Shown: piece by piece, positions 41,220 through 49,829 of the stretch
Position numbering within the stretch: position 1 is the stretch's first letter
Layout of the letters: the number at the start of each line of letters is the position of its first letter
Source: Clostridia bacterium
GTDB lineage: Bacteria > Bacillota > Clostridia > Christensenellales > Borkfalkiaceae
Assembly (NCBI GenBank): GCA_017457215.1
Contig: JAFTHU010000017.1
Span: forward strand, 1 to 64,000
Direction of reading: 5' to 3'
DNA: 64,000 nt
Notes under the pieces: model-generated
Databases searched by the model: none
What the model was told of the DNA's origin: nothing
Seen by the model: the letters and a program-made list of their open reading frames with translations, nothing else
Program-made: the position numbers and the translations under genes

Positions 41220-44200
41220 ATGACCAACTTTGATTTTTTGAAAAATACACCTGCTTTCGACTCGTTTGCGGACGTGGCGATTTCAGCGGAAAAATTACTC
41301 CATATCGACGTCGATGCCTGCGTGTTAAATTGCCGCAGGGCGATGGAATTCGCCGTAAAATGGATGTATTCCGTGGATGCCGAGTTGGAAATGCCGTATC
41401 AAGACAATCTGATAAGTTTAATGAGCGACGAGAAATTCCGCGATATTATCGGGGAAGACGTTTGGCGCAGAATGGAGTTTATCCGCAAGGTCGGCAACAA
41501 TGCCGCGCACAGCGGTAAAAAGGTCACGAAAGAACAAGCGGAGCTTTGTCTGGAAAATCTGTTTGTCTTTATGGATTGCGTGGCGTATTTCTACGCGCGC
41601 GAATACGAAGAAAGTGCTTTTGATAAAACCTTGCTTGCTCTTACGGTGGACGAGGCGCTTTCCTTTGTTCCCGACAATGATATTGACGTCAACAAGCTGA
41701 TTGAAGAAAATAAATGTCTGCAAGCGGAGCTTACTGCGCGCCGTGCGGAGCAACAGCAAACCTACGTCCCCAAGCCCTTGGAACTTTCCGAGTTCAAAAC
41801 CCGTAAAATCTACATTGATTTTATGCTTTCCGACGCAGGCTGGGTAGAAGGGAAGGATTGGCTGAACGAAGTGGAACTGTACGGTATGCCAAACGCCAGC
41901 GAAGTGGGGTATGCTGATTACGTGCTTTACGGTGACGACGGCAAGCCTTTGGCGGTTTTGGAAGCCAAGCGCACCTGCGTGGACGTTGCCAAAGGCAGAC
42001 AGCAGGCAAAGCTTTACGCCGACCTTTTGGAAAAGAAATACGGGCGCAGACCTATCATTTTCCTTTCCAACGGTTTTGATACGCGTATTTGGAACGATAA
42101 ATATTATCCCGAACGCAAGGTCGCGTCCGTATATTCCAAGCGTGATTTGGAAAAATTGTTCAACCTGCGCGCTATGCGGACGAGTTTGAAAAACGTAGTC
42201 GTGGACAAGGATATCGCAGGGCGTTATTATCAAGAAGCTTCTATCAAAGCGGTTTGCGAGGCGTTTGACAAGAAAAACCGCCGTAAAGCGTTGCTGGTTA
42301 TGGCGACGGGTTCGGGAAAAACGCGTACGGTTATTGCTCTTTGCAAGGTTTTGCTCGAACACGGGTGGGCGAAGAATATTTTGTTCCTTGCCGATAGAAA
42401 TTCGCTTGTATTGCAAGCCAAGCGCGCCTTTGTCAATTTGTTGCCTGATTTGTCGGTGAGCAATCTCTGCGAAGACAGAGAAAATCTTGACGCGCGTTGT
42501 GTCTTCTCCACCTATCAAACAATGATAAACTGCATTGACACAGTGAAAGACGAAAACGAGAAAAAATTGTTCACCGTTGGGCATTTCGACCTTGTAATCG
42601 TGGATGAGGCGCATCGTTCGATCTATAACAAATATAGAGATATTTTCAATTATTTTGACTCGCCGTTGGTGGGGCTGACCGCTACGCCCAAGGACGAAAT
42701 CGATAAGAATACGTACGAGATTTTTGAGTTGGAAAATAAAGTTCCTACGTACGGGTACGAGCTTACACAGGCGGTCACCGACGGGTATTTGGTGGATTTT
42801 ACGTCCGTGGAAAGCAGATTGAAATTTATCGAACAGGGGATTGTTTACGACGATTTGTCTGACGAAGATAAAGAAGAATACGAAAATACCTTTGAAAACG
42901 AAAACGGCGAACTGCCTGAAAGCATTGCGTCGTCTGCGCTGAATGAGTGGGTGTTTAACGAAGATACCATTCGCCAAGTATTGCATATTTTGATGAATGA
43001 CGGGCTTCGGATTGATTACGGAGAAACGCTCGGTAAAACGATTATTTTCGCGAAAAATCACGAACACGCAGAGAAAATCCACGAAATCTTCGGGAAAGAA
43101 TATCCGCACTTGCCTGGATATACCAAGGTTATCGACAATTATATGACCTATGCGCAAAGTGCAATTGATGAGTTTTCCGACCCGAAAAAATTACCGCAAA
43201 TCGCCATTTCCGTCGATATGCTTGATACGGGTATCGACGTGCCTGAAGTGCTCAATCTCGTATTCTTCAAAAAGGTGATGAGTAAGGCGAAATTCTGGCA
43301 AATGATTGGGCGCGGAACCCGTCGATGCGATGGATTAATGGATGGTAAGGATAAGGATAAATTCTATATCTTTGATTTTTGCGGAAATTTTGAGTTTTTC
43401 CGGATGAATCAGGGCCGACCTACCGCTAATCAAATTGCCTTGCAGGGTGCAATTTTTCGTTTGAAAGCACAAATTGCATTTAAGCTACAAGATCTGGTTT
43501 ATCAAACAACGGAGTTGATTGCTTTCCGTGAAAAACTTGTTGACGAGATGGTTTGCAAGGTGCAGGAACTCAACAAGGAAAACTTTGCCGTTCGTCAACA
43601 TTTGCGGTACGTGGAGCAATATTCCAACCCCGATAATTATAATGCATTAACGTACGAAGATACGCTTTTGATGGCAGAGGAGCTTGCTCCGCTTATTATT
43701 CCCGACGAGGATGAGGCATCGGCGGTGCGTTTTGACGCACTAATGTACGGTATTGAACTTGCTTATCTTGCGGGGAAGAAATATGCACGCGCTCGTACGG
43801 ATTTGCTTAAAAAAGTAAGTGGCATTGCGAGCGTGGCAAATATTCCCGAAATCATGGTGCAATCCGAGTTTATAGATTGTATTTTGCATACGAATTATTT
43901 GGAAAATGCGGGGATTAACGAGTTTGAGCGTATTCGCGAAAATCTTCGTGATTTAATGAAATATATACCAAGAACAGGCGTGAAATACATCACGAATTTT
44001 GACGATGAAATTCTGTCTGTGGAGTGGAAAGAATCGGAACTTGAAAACGACGATCTTCAAAATTATAAAGCAAAAGCAGAGTTTTATATTCGTCAACACC
44101 AAGACCAAGCAGTAATTGCGAAATTAAAGAGAAACGTTCCCTTGACTACGGATGACGTGCAAGCGTTAGAACGAATCTTGTGGGGTGAGGTTGGTAGCAA

Positions 44201-44519
44201 AACTGAATATGAGGCGGAATATGGCAAAAAGCCGCTTGGTGAATTGGTGCGCGAAATCGTTGGTCTTGATATGGCTACGGCTAAAGCAGCTTTCGCTAAA
44301 TATTTGAATGATGTTAATCTTGACGCAAACCAAATTTATTTTGTCAACCAAATTGTGGAATATATTATCCACAACGGCATGATGAAAGATTTATCCGTCC
44401 TGCAAGAAGCTCCCTTCACCGATCACGGCAGTATTGTAGAGGTGTTTAAGGATATTTCCGTTTGGATTGGGATCAAAAGTGTTATCGATCAAATCAATGC
44501 AAATGCGGTGGCTGTGTAA
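41220..44519 (+). CDS. hsdR: Type I restriction-modification system, endonuclease/translocase subunit
   Basis: HsdR translocates DNA using ATP and cuts it far from the recognition site. The 1099-aa protein has an N-terminal DUF4145-like domain (RRAMEFAVKWMYSVDAELEM, near residues 39-58), a nuclease core (VGYADYVLYGDDGKPLAVLE followed by AKRT, the D...ExK site), then an SF2 helicase with MATGSGKTRT (near 361-370), VDEAHR, LTATP and GRGTRR, and a C-terminal HsdM-contact region. The DUF4145-like start marks an EcoEI-like subgroup. Length and motifs look intact. It is the last gene of the operon and ends 200 nt before attR. Confidence 0.96.
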   Translation: MTNFDFLKNTPAFDSFADVAISAEKLLHIDVDACVLNCRRAMEFAVKWMYSVDAELEMPYQDNLISLMSDEKFRDIIGEDVWRRMEFIRKVGNNAAHSGKKVTKEQAELCLENLFVFMDCVAYFYAREYEESAFDKTLLALTVDEALSFVPDNDIDVNKLIEENKCLQAELTARRAEQQQTYVPKPLELSEFKTRKIYIDFMLSDAGWVEGKDWLNEVELYGMPNASEVGYADYVLYGDDGKPLAVLEAKRTCVDVAKGRQQAKLYADLLEKKYGRRPIIFLSNGFDTRIWNDKYYPERKVASVYSKRDLEKLFNLRAMRTSLKNVVVDKDIAGRYYQEASIKAVCEAFDKKNRRKALLVMATGSGKTRTVIALCKVLLEHGWAKNILFLADRNSLVLQAKRAFVNLLPDLSVSNLCEDRENLDARCVFSTYQTMINCIDTVKDENEKKLFTVGHFDLVIVDEAHRSIYNKYRDIFNYFDSPLVGLTATPKDEIDKNTYEIFELENKVPTYGYELTQAVTDGYLVDFTSVESRLKFIEQGIVYDDLSDEDKEEYENTFENENGELPESIASSALNEWVFNEDTIRQVLHILMNDGLRIDYGETLGKTIIFAKNHEHAEKIHEIFGKEYPHLPGYTKVIDNYMTYAQSAIDEFSDPKKLPQIAISVDMLDTGIDVPEVLNLVFFKKVMSKAKFWQMIGRGTRRCDGLMDGKDKDKFYIFDFCGNFEFFRMNQGRPTANQIALQGAIFRLKAQIAFKLQDLVYQTTELIAFREKLVDEMVCKVQELNKENFAVRQHLRYVEQYSNPDNYNALTYEDTLLMAEELAPLIIPDEDEASAVRFDALMYGIELAYLAGKKYARARTDLLKKVSGIASVANIPEIMVQSEFIDCILHTNYLENAGINEFERIRENLRDLMKYIPRTGVKYITNFDDEILSVEWKESELENDDLQNYKAKAEFYIRQHQDQAVIAKLKRNVPLTTDDVQALERILWGEVGSKTEYEAEYGKKPLGELVREIVGLDMATAKAAFAKYLNDVNLDANQIYFVNQIVEYIIHNGMMKDLSVLQEAPFTDHGSIVEVFKDISVWIGIKSVIDQINANAVAV

Positions 44520-44652
44520 GTTGCGGAGTATAATAAATTGATCCCTTGGAGTAGGCACCTCTGGTCTTTGATAGGCTCCGAGGTTCGTATGGAAAAGTGA
44601 AGATTTAGGGCTAAAAGCACTGAAAAAATGTATAAATTAGAAGAAAAATTGA

Positions 44653-44678
44653 CTTGGGGCATATTTGGGGTACAGTCG
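44653..44678 (+). repeat. Arm-type repeat near attR, copy 1
   Basis: TTGGGGCATATTTGGGG followed by TACAGTCGT at 44653-44678 recurs with few changes at 44857-44884. Each contains two TTGGGG units in tandem. Repeated short sites near an att core are typical arm-binding sites for tyrosine recombinases; the assignment here is inference. Confidence 0.5.
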
Positions 44679-44719
44679 TGAATCCCTTTAAAATAAAGGG
44701 CTGTAAAAGGCGGAAGTGC

Positions 44720-44745
44720 TTCGAATCCACCTCTGCCCACCAAAA
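44720..44745 (+). repeat. attR: copy of the tRNA-Tyr 3' end
   Basis: This 26-nt block is identical to 34268-34293 and marks the right end of the island. No tRNA upstream part is attached to it, so it is only the 3' remnant. Confidence 0.9.
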
Positions 44746-44776
44746 ACGCATTTTTATTCATAAAAATGCGTTTTTT
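44743..44776 (+). terminator. Probable ancestral tRNA-Tyr terminator
   Basis: AAAACGCATTTTTA (44743-44756) pairs with TAAAAATGCGTTTT (44761-44774) around loop TTCA, followed by more T residues. It begins inside the end of attR and would stand directly behind tRNA-Tyr if the island were removed. Confidence 0.8.
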
Positions 44777-44856
44777 CTTTACATAAACGCATAATTTACT
44801 CAAAACCAGCTCGAAAAACGCACTAAAAATGCCAAAAAACAAGAAAAAATAGGGGG

Positions 44857-44884
44857 TTGGGGCATAGTTTTGGGGCACAGTCGT
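44857..44884 (+). repeat. Arm-type repeat outside attR, copy 2
   Basis: This stretch matches 44653-44678 (TTGGGGCATA then TTTTGGGGCACAGTCGT). Further on, TTTCAAGGCTTTCAGTG (44903-44919) is identical to 34366-34382 just inside attL. The 44777-44929 stretch has no gene and may be the end of an older element. Confidence 0.5.
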
Positions 44885-44929
44885 ACTTCTGAACCCCTTT
44901 TGTTTCAAGGCTTTCAGTGTTTCAAGCAT

Positions 44930-44962
44930 AAAAATAGCCTCCTAAAAATGCATAGGAGGCTA
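44930..44962 (-). terminator. Minus-strand terminator left of the AraC-type gene
   Basis: TAGCCTCCTA (44935-44944) and TAGGAGGCTA (44953-44962) form a 10-bp stem with an 8-nt loop, and on the minus strand TTTTT follows. Confidence 0.75.
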
Positions 44963-45081
44963 GGGTAAAAGACAACGTAGGCTTATATAATGAGAGTTGC
45001 GACAAGGAAAGCGCCGGTACGAAGGTGTACGCGGCGCATTTTGTGCTACAGAAATGTCCGAAAAGTCTAAAAGAGAATCTC

Positions 45082-45136
45082 GAAAAAAAGAAAACGGTGG
45101 TATTTCGCAAGCGGGTCAGCGCGAAAACCACCGTTT
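45082..45136 (-). terminator. Minus-strand terminator of the AraC-type gene
   Basis: AAACGGTGGT (45092-45101) pairs with ACCACCGTTT (45127-45136); inner pairing of TTCGC with GCGAA extends it. On the minus strand it is followed by TTTTCTTTTTTT. The gene-free stretch 44963-45219 shows nothing else firm. Confidence 0.7.
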
Positions 45137-45219
45137 CTTTCGGTCTTTAAGTCGGTAAATTTAGTTAGTAAAAGCGACGACGCCAAAACCTAAGAAGCGC
45201 GCAGGCGCGCTCGCAAAAG

Positions 45220-46086
45220 TCAAGGTGTCGTCTTATACTCGTCTTTGCTAATTCTATTTTTTCTTCGGTATTCGGTGGGGGTAGTTCCGTAAAACTCCTT
45301 AAACACGTGATTGAAATGGCTTAAAGAGTCAAATCCGATTCTCGTACAGATATCCAAGGTGTTATAGTCTGTCGTGAGTAAAAGATTTTTAGCGTACGTC
45401 ATTTTTAAATTTCGCAAATAGCGTACAGGGGTGGTATTCAAATAATCCTTAAACGTCTTGATAATGATTGGGTTTGAGTAGGGACAAAGCTTATATAAAT
45501 CGTTTACGCTTTTATTGATAAAATGCGGTTTTGATATCTCGCTGAGCAGAGAATCGAACCAAAGCGGATAGGATTTTTTTTCGTGGCTAGACATGTTAAA
45601 AAAGGAGAGCATATTGAATAAAATCAAATTTAAGGCGGTTCTTCTTTGGTAAGAATCGTCGGTGGGAATCATATTGACTACCTTTTTAAGGTGATTCAAA
45701 TAATTGAATTGTTCTTCCGATAAATGGATGAGAATATGCTCACGTTCGCTGTCAATTTTTTCCTTTAAATCCGGCGTAACAAAGGGGACGAAATAGTTAA
45801 AATAATCGCAGTCTACCGCAAGATTCATATGCTGAATACTTCTATCGTTTTTCGTGCAAAAAAAACGATGCTTATCGGAGGGGCGAACGATAGACATATC
45901 CATGGTTTTAAGCGTGATGGTTTTCTCATTAATGGAGTATTTTATAGGTCCTTTCGTGACTAAAAAGAGCTCGTAATAGTCCTTATGCGTGTGCAAAGAG
46001 GTTTCCAGATACTTCCAAATATGGAAATCAAAGTCGTTGTTTTTATCGTCAAAAGAGGAGAGTTTTTCAAAAATTTCTATTTTCAT
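45220..46086 (-). CDS. AraC-family transcriptional regulator
   Basis: The 288-aa protein has an N-terminal cupin-like sensing domain (HTHKDYYELFLVTKGPIKYS, near residues 37-56) and a C-terminal pair of helix-turn-helix motifs: VNDLYKLCPYSNPIIIKTFK and CTRIGFDSLSHFNHVFKEFY, followed by GTTPTEYRRKN, the AraC signature. It is divergent from the transport and glycan genes to the right and probably activates them on binding a sugar. The ATG at 46086 begins 7 nt after a consensus -10 box, so the mRNA would have almost no leader and no ribosome binding site. Confidence 0.93.
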   Translation of the reverse strand: MKIEIFEKLSSFDDKNNDFDFHIWKYLETSLHTHKDYYELFLVTKGPIKYSINEKTITLKTMDMSIVRPSDKHRFFCTKNDRSIQHMNLAVDCDYFNYFVPFVTPDLKEKIDSEREHILIHLSEEQFNYLNHLKKVVNMIPTDDSYQRRTALNLILFNMLSFFNMSSHEKKSYPLWFDSLLSEISKPHFINKSVNDLYKLCPYSNPIIIKTFKDYLNTTPVRYLRNLKMTYAKNLLLTTDYNTLDICTRIGFDSLSHFNHVFKEFYGTTPTEYRRKNRISKDEYKTTP

Positions 46087-46093
46087 ACGACTA

Positions 46094-46122
46094 ATTATAC
46101 GGCATAAAGACGCCTTTGTCAA
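46094..46122 (-). promoter_or_regulatory. Promoter of the AraC-type gene
   Basis: On the minus strand TTGACA (46117-46122), a 17-nt spacer and TATAAT (46094-46099) are perfect hexamers. Only TAGTCGT separates the -10 box from the ATG, so transcription should begin at or next to the start codon. Confidence 0.85.
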
Positions 46123-46187
46123 GACTTTTTATAAATTATATTTGTATAGGCACTTAAAAAAATAACAAAAAAAATAGAAAAAATAAC

Positions 46188-46216
46188 AAGACATCATATT
46201 ATCGTTATAGTATAAT
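46188..46216 (+). promoter_or_regulatory. Promoter of the glycan transport operon
   Basis: AAGACA (46188-46193), a 17-nt spacer and TATAAT (46211-46216) form a promoter with a weak -35 box, as expected for an activator-dependent promoter. The start is 81 nt before the first permease ATG. Confidence 0.55.
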
Positions 46217-46223
46217 TAATGTG

Positions 46224-46265
46224 TAAAGTCATTGTTTAATGGAGTATTCCGTTGATTTGACTTTA
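46224..46265. promoter_or_regulatory. Inverted repeat in the operon leader
   Basis: TAAAGTCA (46224-46231) and TGACTTTA (46258-46265) are exact inverted repeats 26 nt apart, just downstream of the predicted transcription start. They could be paired operator half-sites or a leader hairpin. Confidence 0.4.
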
Positions 46266-46296
46266 AATTTTCATAGCTTTTAACGGAGGTTTTTTG

Positions 46297-47259
46297 ATGG
46301 AACAAGATATCGCGGCATTGCAGACACAAGGCACTTTGCCAACCAATCAAAAACGTATTCGTAAAGGTAATCGCAGAAAGGGCAGGACGTTATTCATTGT
46401 ATGCATATTGGCGATTCCCATTTTGAATTGGCTTGTATTTTGGTTGTACGTAAATATTAGCTCCATTTTTTTAGCGTTTCAGGAAATTGATCCTTGGACG
46501 GGCACGCAACAGTGGTCGATGGGGAACTTTAAAAAGCTCTGGGAACAAATTACGGGGGACGGCGATTTACTGTTGTCTATAAAAAATACGGGGTTGTACT
46601 TTTTGAGCGGTTTGCTTATTACGATGCCGCTGTCACTGTTTATTAGCTACTTTTTGTCCAAGAAAATTTTCGGCTATCAATTTTATAGAGTCGTGTTCTA
46701 TTTGCCCTGCATTATTACGCCGGTTATTTTGACGTCGCTTTACGATCAAATGTTAGCTCCAACGGGTCCGTTAGCAAAGATTTTTGACAAAATCTCTCTT
46801 TCCTACCCGTTGAATGGACCTTTGTACAAAAAAGATTCGGTCATGCCGACGGTAATGATTATCATTTACACGATTTTGACGGGCTTTGGTGGCGATATGC
46901 TGATTTTCAGCGGTGCAATGTCGAGGATCCCGACGGAAGTATACGAATCGGCAAAGTTAGACGGCTGTGGACCAATCCGCGAAGTATTTACAATTGTTAT
47001 GCCGTTGATATGGTCAACGATTTCCACAAAAATCGTATTGTTGATGTCGGGGATTTTTGCGGCGAGCGGACCTATCATGTTGTTGGTAACGGAAAATTAT
47101 AACACGACAACCGTGGCGTTTTGGATATACAATATCGTACAAAAGGGATTGGACGTGAATTTGGTTGCGACGGCGGGCTTGTGCTTTACGCTGATAATCA
47201 TACCCATTATCTTTGGGGTAAGAGCCGTCATGGATAAATTTGGCAACGTGGAATATTAA
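46297..47259 (+). CDS. ABC sugar transporter permease, LplB/MalF type
   Basis: The 320-aa membrane protein has six predicted helices and the binding-protein-dependent permease motif EVYESAKLDGCGPIREVFTI (near residues 210-229), which docks on the ATPase. It belongs to the CUT1 group of oligosaccharide importers, like LplB and YteP. The ATG at 46297 has CGGAGGT 6 nt upstream; the in-frame TTG just before it lacks this spacing. The second permease follows after 10 nt. Confidence 0.93.
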   Translation: MEQDIAALQTQGTLPTNQKRIRKGNRRKGRTLFIVCILAIPILNWLVFWLYVNISSIFLAFQEIDPWTGTQQWSMGNFKKLWEQITGDGDLLLSIKNTGLYFLSGLLITMPLSLFISYFLSKKIFGYQFYRVVFYLPCIITPVILTSLYDQMLAPTGPLAKIFDKISLSYPLNGPLYKKDSVMPTVMIIIYTILTGFGGDMLIFSGAMSRIPTEVYESAKLDGCGPIREVFTIVMPLIWSTISTKIVLLMSGIFAASGPIMLLVTENYNTTTVAFWIYNIVQKGLDVNLVATAGLCFTLIIIPIIFGVRAVMDKFGNVEY

Positions 47260-47269
47260 GGAGCGCACT

Positions 47270-48181
47270 ATGGAAAAGAGTTTTAAATTGAAATTCATGA
47301 AAAAAGAGAGCGGTGCGCTTTATAAGAGAACGGCAGGGGAAAAAGTTGTTTACGTTATCGTGTTTCTTCTGTTTGCGTTGTATACGTTTATCATGGCGTT
47401 TCCGTTTATTTGGCTATTGTGTAATTCATTGAAGAGTAATTACAACTATCAAGAAGATTATGAAAAGTTCCGTCTTCTGGCATTGCCTTTCGAGTGGCGT
47501 CCGCAAAACTACATCGATGCGTTTAGGGAATTGGAATATGAAGGCACGAACCTGTTCGGGATGATTTTCAACAGCGTATGGTATACCGCTGTCGTAGTAA
47601 TAGAAGGGGTATTTTTCAGCGCTTGTACGGGATATTGTCTTTCAAAATACGATTTCAAGCTCAGGGGAACGATTTATTTTATCGCTATTTTCTCTATGAC
47701 AATACCGATTGTCGGTTCGCTCCCTGCGAGCTTTAAGTTAAGCGGTGATTTACGAATACTCAATACGCCGCTACAACCGATACTTTCCTGTGCGGGCGGT
47801 TTTGGTTTTAACTTCTTGATTATGTATGCATTCTATAAAAATATGCCGTGGAGCTACGCAGAGGCTGTCTTTATAGACGGGGGGAACGATTTTAAGGCGT
47901 TTTTCAAGGTAATGTTGCCTATGGCGAAAGCTCCGATGATTACGCTCTCTATCATTTCCGCAATTTCTTGTTGGAACGATTATACTTCCATTCTTTTGTT
48001 CATGCGGAGCTATCCGACGTTGGCGGCAGGGCTCTATAAGGTCAAGTCGAATATACAACTTGGAGAGGAACCAGTTTATTACGCGGCGCTGTTGCTTGCG
48101 ATGTTGCCGGTGCTGATCGTGTTTTCCATATTCTCTGAACAGATTATGAAAAACATGTCCGTTGGCGGATTGAAAGGTTAA
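47270..48181 (+). CDS. ABC sugar transporter permease, LplC/YtcP type
   Basis: The 303-aa protein is the second half of the CUT1 channel. It has six hydrophobic segments and the docking motif YAEAVFIDGGNDFKAFFKVM (near residues 200-219) with the EAA-loop glycine. It ends SEQIMKNMSVGGLKG, the C terminus usual for YtcP-like permeases. The ATG at 47270 has AAGGAG at 47258-47263. The solute-binding protein gene follows after 40 nt. No ATPase gene lies nearby, so a shared MsmK-like ATPase is inferred. Confidence 0.93.
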   Translation: MEKSFKLKFMKKESGALYKRTAGEKVVYVIVFLLFALYTFIMAFPFIWLLCNSLKSNYNYQEDYEKFRLLALPFEWRPQNYIDAFRELEYEGTNLFGMIFNSVWYTAVVVIEGVFFSACTGYCLSKYDFKLRGTIYFIAIFSMTIPIVGSLPASFKLSGDLRILNTPLQPILSCAGGFGFNFLIMYAFYKNMPWSYAEAVFIDGGNDFKAFFKVMLPMAKAPMITLSIISAISCWNDYTSILLFMRSYPTLAAGLYKVKSNIQLGEEPVYYAALLLAMLPVLIVFSIFSEQIMKNMSVGGLKG

Positions 48182-48221
48182 TAAAAATAAAGAAATATAG
48201 AGATTTAGGAGGTAAACTCGG

Positions 48222-49829
48222 ATGAAAAAATTTGTGTCTTTGATGATGGCAAGCGCATTGGCGTTGTCGGCGACGGCGTTTGCGGCTTGCGGCAAGGGAG
48301 GTGAAGAAAAAGGTGACAGAACCTTAAACGTCTATGCGTTAAACGCCGGCTATAAAGTAGAGTGGTTGGAGGGCGTTAAGCAAGCTTTCGCGTCGGAAGG
48401 ATGGGTAAAGGAGAAATACGGCAACGTAGCTGTGGATATCGACGAAGACAGTGACGTGGCGTATGCGGCGGATATTATCAAGAGTGGCAGAACGGCGAAT
48501 AAGTACGACGTGCTCTTTGGTATGAATTTGCAAGCCTTGTATGGCCTTCGTGGCGGTAAAGATTATTTGCTTGCAGACTTGAAGGACGTTTACGAATCGA
48601 CGGTGCCTGGCGAAACGATCGACGTGCAAAACAAAATGCTTGAAAGTGCGGTAAAGGCCAACGAATATATGAACGTAAAAGGGGAAAAGTCTTGGTACGC
48701 TATGCCTTGGGCGGGCGGCTATAACGGTATCCTTTACAACGCGGAAAAATTAGCGGAAGGCGATTATCAAGTTCCCGTAACGACGGACGAAATGCTGGCG
48801 ATTATGGCGGCGGAAACGGAGAAGAACGGATATTCTATTATGCAATCTTCCAAGGAAGGGGAAAAGAAGGCAACCTATTGGGAACACCTTTTCCCGACTT
48901 GGTGGGCGCAATATGAAGGATATAATAACTATACAAAATTCTGGGAAGGTAAGGTTTATAACGAAGAAACCTCTTCTTACGAATATTCCGTGGATATTTT
49001 CAAACAGCAGGGTAGATTGGAGTCTTTGAAGGTTATAGAAAACGCACTGAAAGAAAATCTTTACGAACGTGCGCCTTCGATTGATTACGGTCCGGCGCAA
49101 AGAATGTTTGTGAAGGGCGAGGGTATGTTTATGGCGTGCGGCGACTGGTTTGATATGGAAATGTCCGATACGATTAGAGATTTGGTTAATCACGGCGACA
49201 AAGTATACGACATCCAAATGATGAAGACGCCGGTTATAAGTGCAATCAATGAAAAATTGGATTCGATTGCGGATGATGACGACGCGACGTTGGCGGCGGT
49301 TGTTCGTGCAATCGACAATGGCGAAACAAGCTATGAAGGCGTTAGCGAAGAAGATTTTGAGACGGTAAAACAAGCGCGTAATATTCTCTATTCGGTAGGG
49401 AATTACCACACGGCAGTTATTCCTTCTTACGCAAGAAATATGGATTTGGCAAAAGATTTCTTGCGCTATTTGGCAACCGATAAAGCAAACGAAATCTATA
49501 CGCAAAAAACGGGTGGCTCGGGCTTGTTCTTTAAGTATAACGTAAAGGAAAGCAATCCCACGCTTTACGAAACCTTGTCGGATACGGCAAAAATGCGTAT
49601 CGACTGTTTCAATTCTCCCGACGCGTTGGTATTGCCGATTCCCAACAACTATAATATGTTTATTTATGGTAACGTGCGTAATTTCAAGACAAACTTCTCG
49701 TCTTACGAATATCTGTTTACGCAAACGAAGACGACGGCACAGAGTTTGTATGAGTACGATATCGATAAATACACTGCCACCGAATGGGATGCAATTCAAG
49801 CGATTTTAGAGGGAGTTGGAGAAGAATAA
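48222..49829 (+). CDS. Extracellular solute-binding lipoprotein of the sugar ABC transporter
   Basis: The 535-aa protein has a lipoprotein signal (MKKFVSLMMASALALSATAF then AA-Cys at residue 23) and a family 1 solute-binding fold. Visible features are a substrate-cleft stretch (SWYAMPWAGGYNGILYNAEK) and a C-terminal part that refers to residues kept in oligosaccharide binders (NYHTAVIPSYARNMDLAKDF). It would bind an oligosaccharide outside the cell and deliver it to the two permeases upstream. AGGAGGT lies 11 nt before the ATG. Its stop overlaps the next start by one base. Confidence 0.9.
   Translation: MKKFVSLMMASALALSATAFAACGKGGEEKGDRTLNVYALNAGYKVEWLEGVKQAFASEGWVKEKYGNVAVDIDEDSDVAYAADIIKSGRTANKYDVLFGMNLQALYGLRGGKDYLLADLKDVYESTVPGETIDVQNKMLESAVKANEYMNVKGEKSWYAMPWAGGYNGILYNAEKLAEGDYQVPVTTDEMLAIMAAETEKNGYSIMQSSKEGEKKATYWEHLFPTWWAQYEGYNNYTKFWEGKVYNEETSSYEYSVDIFKQQGRLESLKVIENALKENLYERAPSIDYGPAQRMFVKGEGMFMACGDWFDMEMSDTIRDLVNHGDKVYDIQMMKTPVISAINEKLDSIADDDDATLAAVVRAIDNGETSYEGVSEEDFETVKQARNILYSVGNYHTAVIPSYARNMDLAKDFLRYLATDKANEIYTQKTGGSGLFFKYNVKESNPTLYETLSDTAKMRIDCFNSPDALVLPIPNNYNMFIYGNVRNFKTNFSSYEYLFTQTKTTAQSLYEYDIDKYTATEWDAIQAILEGVGEE

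Larger units (their letters stand above)
34268..44745. mobile_element. Genomic island integrated at tRNA-Tyr, carrying a type I RM operon
   Basis: The island is bounded by the 26-bp repeats. It contains an IS3-type transposase, fic, hsdM, hsdS, an AAA+TOPRIM ATPase and hsdR. No integrase, relaxase or phage structural gene is seen, so it may be a defective remnant, may depend on an integrase in trans, or may have lost its integrase around the insertion sequence. Just outside the right repeat is a good terminator that would fit tRNA-Tyr directly. Base composition inside varies strongly from gene to gene. Confidence 0.85.

Noticed and set aside
44489..44929. Minus-strand open frame of 146 codons across attR
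   Set aside because: It spans the island boundary, two terminator-like hairpins and the end of hsdR, so it cannot be an evolved gene.
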